This document shows positions 6,736 to 9,183 of a DNA stretch of 9,183 nt, in pieces. The stretch covers positions 1-9,183 of the forward strand of contig JAEZGJ010000207.1 of the NCBI GenBank assembly GCA_023416965.1, written 5' to 3'. The DNA comes from Pseudomonadota bacterium (GTDB lineage: Bacteria; Pseudomonadota; Alphaproteobacteria; Rhizobiales; Phreatobacteraceae). Below the pieces are notes generated by a model. That model was given only the letters and a program-made list of their open reading frames with translations. It ran no database searches and was not told the DNA's origin. The stretch's first letter is position 1, and every line of letters begins with the position of its first letter. The position numbers and the translations under genes were made by a program.

Positions 6736-7467
6736 TCATCCGAACCGCAGGGGAATGCGCGGCACCGTCACCGGCAATTGCCGTTCGTGGCTGAAGAAGA
6801 CGATGTCGCGCTTCTTCATCAGGCCGACCAGCGCCGCGCCGGCGAGGAGGCCGCCCACATGCGCCCACCACGCCGTGGCGCCGCCCTGTGTCGTGAACAG
6901 GTGATAGACCTGCAGCATCACCCAGGTGCCGAGCGCCAGCCAGACCGGAATGGTCAGCGGGAAGATGTTGAGGACGAGGCCGAAGACCCTGACGCGCGGA
7001 TAGAGCAGCAGATAGGCGGCGAGCACGCCCGACACCGCGCCCGAGGCGCCGACGAGGGGCGCCTGCGAGGCCGGATGGAGCAGCAGGTGGGCGCCGCCGC
7101 CGATCAGCCCGCAGAGGAGGTAGAAGACGAGGAAGCGCCAGTGCCCCATGGCGTCCTCGATATTGTCGGCGAAGACCCACAGGAACAGCATGTTGCCGAT
7201 GAGATGCATCCAGCCCCCGTGCATGAACATGTAGGTGACCCAGGTCGCCCAGGTCGGCACAATCGCCAGATGCGGCGCCAGTTGCGCCTGGTCGGTGACC
7301 ACCGCCGGGATGAGCCCCAGCCCCAGCATGTTGGCGGTGGCATAGCGCTCCGGCACCAGCCCCGTCGTGACGAGGAACAGCGCCACGTTGAGGCCGATCA
7401 GCGCGAAGGTGACGTAGGGCGCCGTGATGTGTCGGTGCGGGTTCTGGTCGGCGAGGGGGATGAACAT
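6736..7467 (-). CDS. rhomboid-family intramembrane serine protease
   Basis: Multi-pass inner-membrane protease that cuts other membrane proteins within or near their transmembrane helices. The 243 residues include the catalytic serine in GASG (Ser142, residues 140-143) and the catalytic histidine in AHVGG (His203), forming the Ser-His dyad. The oxyanion-region H-x3-N (His88, Asn92) sits in HGGWMHLIGNM of the second helix. About six hydrophobic helices are visible, the minimal bacterial rhomboid core, plus a loop with the W-R pair (110-111) between helices. The start MFIPLADQNP is typical of alphaproteobacterial members. The ribosome binding site is weak, and a nearby ATG 10 bases upstream is out of frame. 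The C-terminal tail (about 218-243) is cytoplasmic and basic. The gene is divergent from the PLP-enzyme gene. The substrate is unknown. Confidence 0.95.
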   Translation of the reverse strand: MFIPLADQNPHRHITAPYVTFALIGLNVALFLVTTGLVPERYATANMLGLGLIPAVVTDQAQLAPHLAIVPTWATWVTYMFMHGGWMHLIGNMLFLWVFADNIEDAMGHWRFLVFYLLCGLIGGGAHLLLHPASQAPLVGASGAVSGVLAAYLLLYPRVRVFGLVLNIFPLTIPVWLALGTWVMLQVYHLFTTQGGATAWWAHVGGLLAGAALVGLMKKRDIVFFSHERQLPVTVPRIPLRFG

Positions 7468-7613
7468 GAACGCATGTTAGCCCCGCGCGGCGAAAGCTGC
7501 CATCGTGCCCGCGTCGCCCCGCCACCGCTTGATTCCACGATAAAGGAATTGTAGTTGCGGATGATGGAACCCGCGCGGCGGGTTCGCCGCCTCACCCGGG
7601 ATCCTTATCCGCC
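7468..7613. promoter_or_regulatory. divergent promoter region of rhomboid and PLP-enzyme genes
   Basis: This 146-base gap contains an A/T-rich island (about 7529-7556) in otherwise GC-rich DNA. On the minus strand TACAAT (plus-strand 7548-7553) matches a -10 box at 5 of 6 bases, 81 bases ahead of the rhomboid start, without a good -35. On the plus strand TTGATT (7529-7534) could be a -35, but the sequence 17 bases on is a poor -10. ATTCC (7532-7536) / GGAAT (7545-7549) forms a short inverted repeat that could be an operator. Confidence 0.35.
7567..7585 (+). promoter_or_regulatory. perfect 8-bp hairpin in the leader of the PLP-enzyme gene
   Basis: GAACCCGC (7567-7574) / GCGGGTTC (7578-7585) with a 3-base spacer lies 28 bases before the ATG at 7614. 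It could be an mRNA hairpin or a protein-binding palindrome. There is no T run, so it is not an intrinsic terminator, and I see no SAM-II or other known methionine riboswitch signature. Confidence 0.4.
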
Positions 7614-8771
7614 ATGACCGCCAAGCCGACCGGCCTCCAGCCCCGCACGCTCGCCGCCCAGGCTCTCGGCTGGGAGGAGGGCGAGACCCACGCGGTGGTG
7701 ACGCCCATCCATGTCGCCACCACCTTCATCCGCGACCCCGACAACCAGTACCGCAACGGCTTCGTCTATGGTCGCCCCGACAACCAGACGGTCCGCCAGT
7801 GCGAGGCGCTTCTCGCCGCGCTGGAAGAGGGCCCCGAGGCCCTGCTCCTCGGCTCCGGCATGTCGGCCGCCACCGCCGTGGTCATGGCCCTGCCCGCCGG
7901 CGCCCATATCGTCGCGCCCACGGTCATGTACTGGGCGCTGCGCAACTGGCTGATGAGCGACGCCCCGGCCTACGGCTACACCACGACCTTCGTCGACACG
8001 ACGGATCTCGCCGCCGTGAAGGCTGCGGTCGAGCCGGGCCGCACGAAGCTCGTCTGGCTGGAGACGCCCTCCAACCCGCTCTGGACCGTTTCCGACATCG
8101 CTTCGATCGCCGAGATCGCCCATGCCGCCGGCGCCATTTGCGCGGTCGATTCCACCGTGGCGACGCCGGTCTTCACGCGGCCGCTGACGCTCGGCGCCGA
8201 CATCGTCATGCATGCCGCGACCAAGTACCTCAACGGCCATTCCGACGTCGTGGCCGGGGCGCTGGTGACCCGCGAGGTCAACGAGTTCTGGGCGAAGGTC
8301 CGCCGCGTGCGTTCCATGCACGGCCAGATCCTCGGCCCCTTCGAGGCCTTCCTGCTGATGCGCGGCATGCGCACCCTGCATGTGCGCGTCGAGGCCCAGG
8401 CGAAGGCGGCCCTCGCCTTGGCCGAGAAGCTGAAGGGCCACGCCATGGTGGCCGACGTGCTCTATCCGGGGCTCGCCTCCCATCCCCAGCACGCCCTCGC
8501 GGCGCGCCAGATGCAGGGCGGATTCGGCGGCATGATGTCGATCCGCGTGAAGGCCGGGGAACAGGCGGCGGTCTCCACCGCGGCCCGCGTGGAATTGTGG
8601 AAGCGCGCCACATCGCTCGGCGGCGTCGAGAGCCTCATCGAGCACCGCGCCTCCATCGAGGGCGCCGGCTCGCCATGCCCGACGGACCTCCTGCGCCTGT
8701 CCGTGGGCCTTGAAGCCGTCGATGACCTCTATGCCGACATCGACCGGGCCCTGAGGGCCGCCAACGCCTGA
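7614..8771 (+). CDS. PLP-dependent trans-sulfuration enzyme (cystathionine gamma-synthase/lyase family)
   Basis: Member of the Cys/Met-metabolism PLP enzyme family, fold type I, which makes or breaks C-S bonds in cystathionine, homocysteine or cysteine substrates. The 385 residues carry the PLP lysine Lys204 in ATKYLNGHSD, the phosphate-binding Y-x-R (Tyr52, Arg54), SGM at 81-83, Asp179 pairing with the pyridine nitrogen in VDSTVATP, and SLGGVESLIEH at 334-344. Length is typical. Two usually constant places differ: the YGGT-type segment after the substrate-stacking tyrosine reads YWALRNW (from Tyr106), and DNT reads DST. I recall an alphaproteobacterial subfamily with these same changes, usually named cystathionine gamma-synthase family protein. 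Gamma-synthase, beta-lyase and gamma-lyase cannot be told apart here, so no symbol is given. The ribosome binding site is weak. The stop lies 3 bases from the end of the convergent acyl-CoA dehydrogenase gene. Confidence 0.92.
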   Translation: MTAKPTGLQPRTLAAQALGWEEGETHAVVTPIHVATTFIRDPDNQYRNGFVYGRPDNQTVRQCEALLAALEEGPEALLLGSGMSAATAVVMALPAGAHIVAPTVMYWALRNWLMSDAPAYGYTTTFVDTTDLAAVKAAVEPGRTKLVWLETPSNPLWTVSDIASIAEIAHAAGAICAVDSTVATPVFTRPLTLGADIVMHAATKYLNGHSDVVAGALVTREVNEFWAKVRRVRSMHGQILGPFEAFLLMRGMRTLHVRVEAQAKAALALAEKLKGHAMVADVLYPGLASHPQHALAARQMQGGFGGMMSIRVKAGEQAAVSTAARVELWKRATSLGGVESLIEHRASIEGAGSPCPTDLLRLSVGLEAVDDLYADIDRALRAANA

Positions 8772-8774
8772 GGG

Positions 8775-9183
8775 TCAGTTCCCCCCGTCGAGCAAACGCC
8801 GGGCGATCACCTGCGCCTGAATCTCGGCGGCGCCCTCGAAGATGTTGAGGATGCGCGCGTCGCAGAGCACTCTGGACACCGGATATTCCAGCGCGAAGCC
8901 GTTGCCGCCATGGATCTGCAGCGCGTTGTCCGCCGCCGCCCAGGCGACGCGGGCACCGAGGAGCTTGGCCATGCCGGCCTCGAGGTCGCAGCGCCGGTCG
9001 AGGTCCTTCTGGCGGGCGGAGAAATAGGTGAGCTGGCGGGCGATCATCACCTCCACCGCCATCATCGCGATCTTGTCGGCGACGCGCGGGAAGGCGATCA
9101 GCGGCTTGCCGAACTGGACGCGCTCTTGGGCATAGCGCAAACCGAGATCGAAGGCCGATTGCGCCACGCCGCCCGCCCGCGCC
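8775..9183 (-). CDS. acyl-CoA dehydrogenase, C-terminal fragment (5' end outside window)
   Basis: FAD-dependent flavoenzyme that introduces a trans double bond in acyl-CoA and passes electrons to ETF, in fatty-acid or branched-chain amino-acid breakdown. The frame is open to the right edge; the GTG at 9167 is internal, since ARAGG before it and LRYAQERVQFGKPL after it fit the middle of the C-terminal helical domain. The visible 135 residues contain the RVQFGKPL helix, the FAD-contact region LQIHGGNGFALEYPVSRVL, and IFEGAAEIQAQVIARRLL, whose Glu in FEG lines up with the catalytic base of the medium-chain type (usually YEGT). The usual Thr is Ala here. Substrate cannot be assigned without the N-terminal two thirds. 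The gene ends 3 bases from the stop of the convergent PLP-enzyme gene. Confidence 0.93.
   Translation of the reverse strand, partial: ARAGGVAQSAFDLGLRYAQERVQFGKPLIAFPRVADKIAMMAVEVMIARQLTYFSARQKDLDRRCDLEAGMAKLLGARVAWAAADNALQIHGGNGFALEYPVSRVLCDARILNIFEGAAEIQAQVIARRLLDGGN

Overview
The window reads as chromosome of a high-GC alphaproteobacterium, probably order Hyphomicrobiales (Rhizobiales). I base this on the strong G/C bias at third codon positions, on a TlpA thioredoxin of the Bradyrhizobium type encoded divergently from argH, on a stand-alone ProXp-ala tRNA-editing protein, and on a GC-rich palindromic repeat of a kind common in that group. I cannot name the genus. No tRNA, rRNA, CRISPR array, phage gene, transposase or toxin/defence gene is visible. 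This is core metabolic chromosome, not an accessory island.

Layout, left to right. (1) 1-265(+): C-terminal end of a PAP2-type membrane phosphatase. (2) 344-1579(+): argG, with its own intrinsic terminator. (3) 1645-1914(-): a small gene for an exported protein of unknown function, with a strong ribosome binding site. (4) 2040-2193: a 154-bp element with 45-bp inverted arms, which are themselves palindromic (a REP-doublet or MITE-like repeat). (5) 2230-3627(-): argH, with a short terminator just after the stop. (6) 3661-4290(+) and 4305-4817(+): tlpA and the prolyl-tRNA editing factor, 14 bases apart and probably one operon. The tlpA start lies only 33 bases from the argH start. (7) 4818-5121: no gene, but a run of short perfect hairpins ending in a very strong terminator. 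This is the best candidate in the window for an undescribed regulatory RNA or leader. (8) 5122-5415(+): pterin-4a-carbinolamine dehydratase (phhB). (9) 5423-6379(-): a single-pass membrane protein I do not recognise, with a doubtful small ORF upstream (6398-6643). (10) 6736-7467(-): a rhomboid-family intramembrane protease. (11) 7614-8771(+): a PLP enzyme of the trans-sulfuration family. (12) 8775-9183(-): C-terminal part of an acyl-CoA dehydrogenase.

argG and argH catalyse the last two steps of arginine synthesis, yet here they sit on opposite strands, pointing at each other, about 650 bases apart, so they cannot share an mRNA. The other genes are housekeeping functions with no obvious shared pathway: periplasmic disulfide reduction for cytochrome oxidase assembly, tRNA proofreading, pterin recycling, sulfur amino acid metabolism and acyl-CoA oxidation.

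I found no convincing new multi-gene system. The items most worth following are the structured RNA region before phhB, the composite repeat between argG and argH, the small exported protein, and the membrane protein with a probable periplasmic SH3-like domain.
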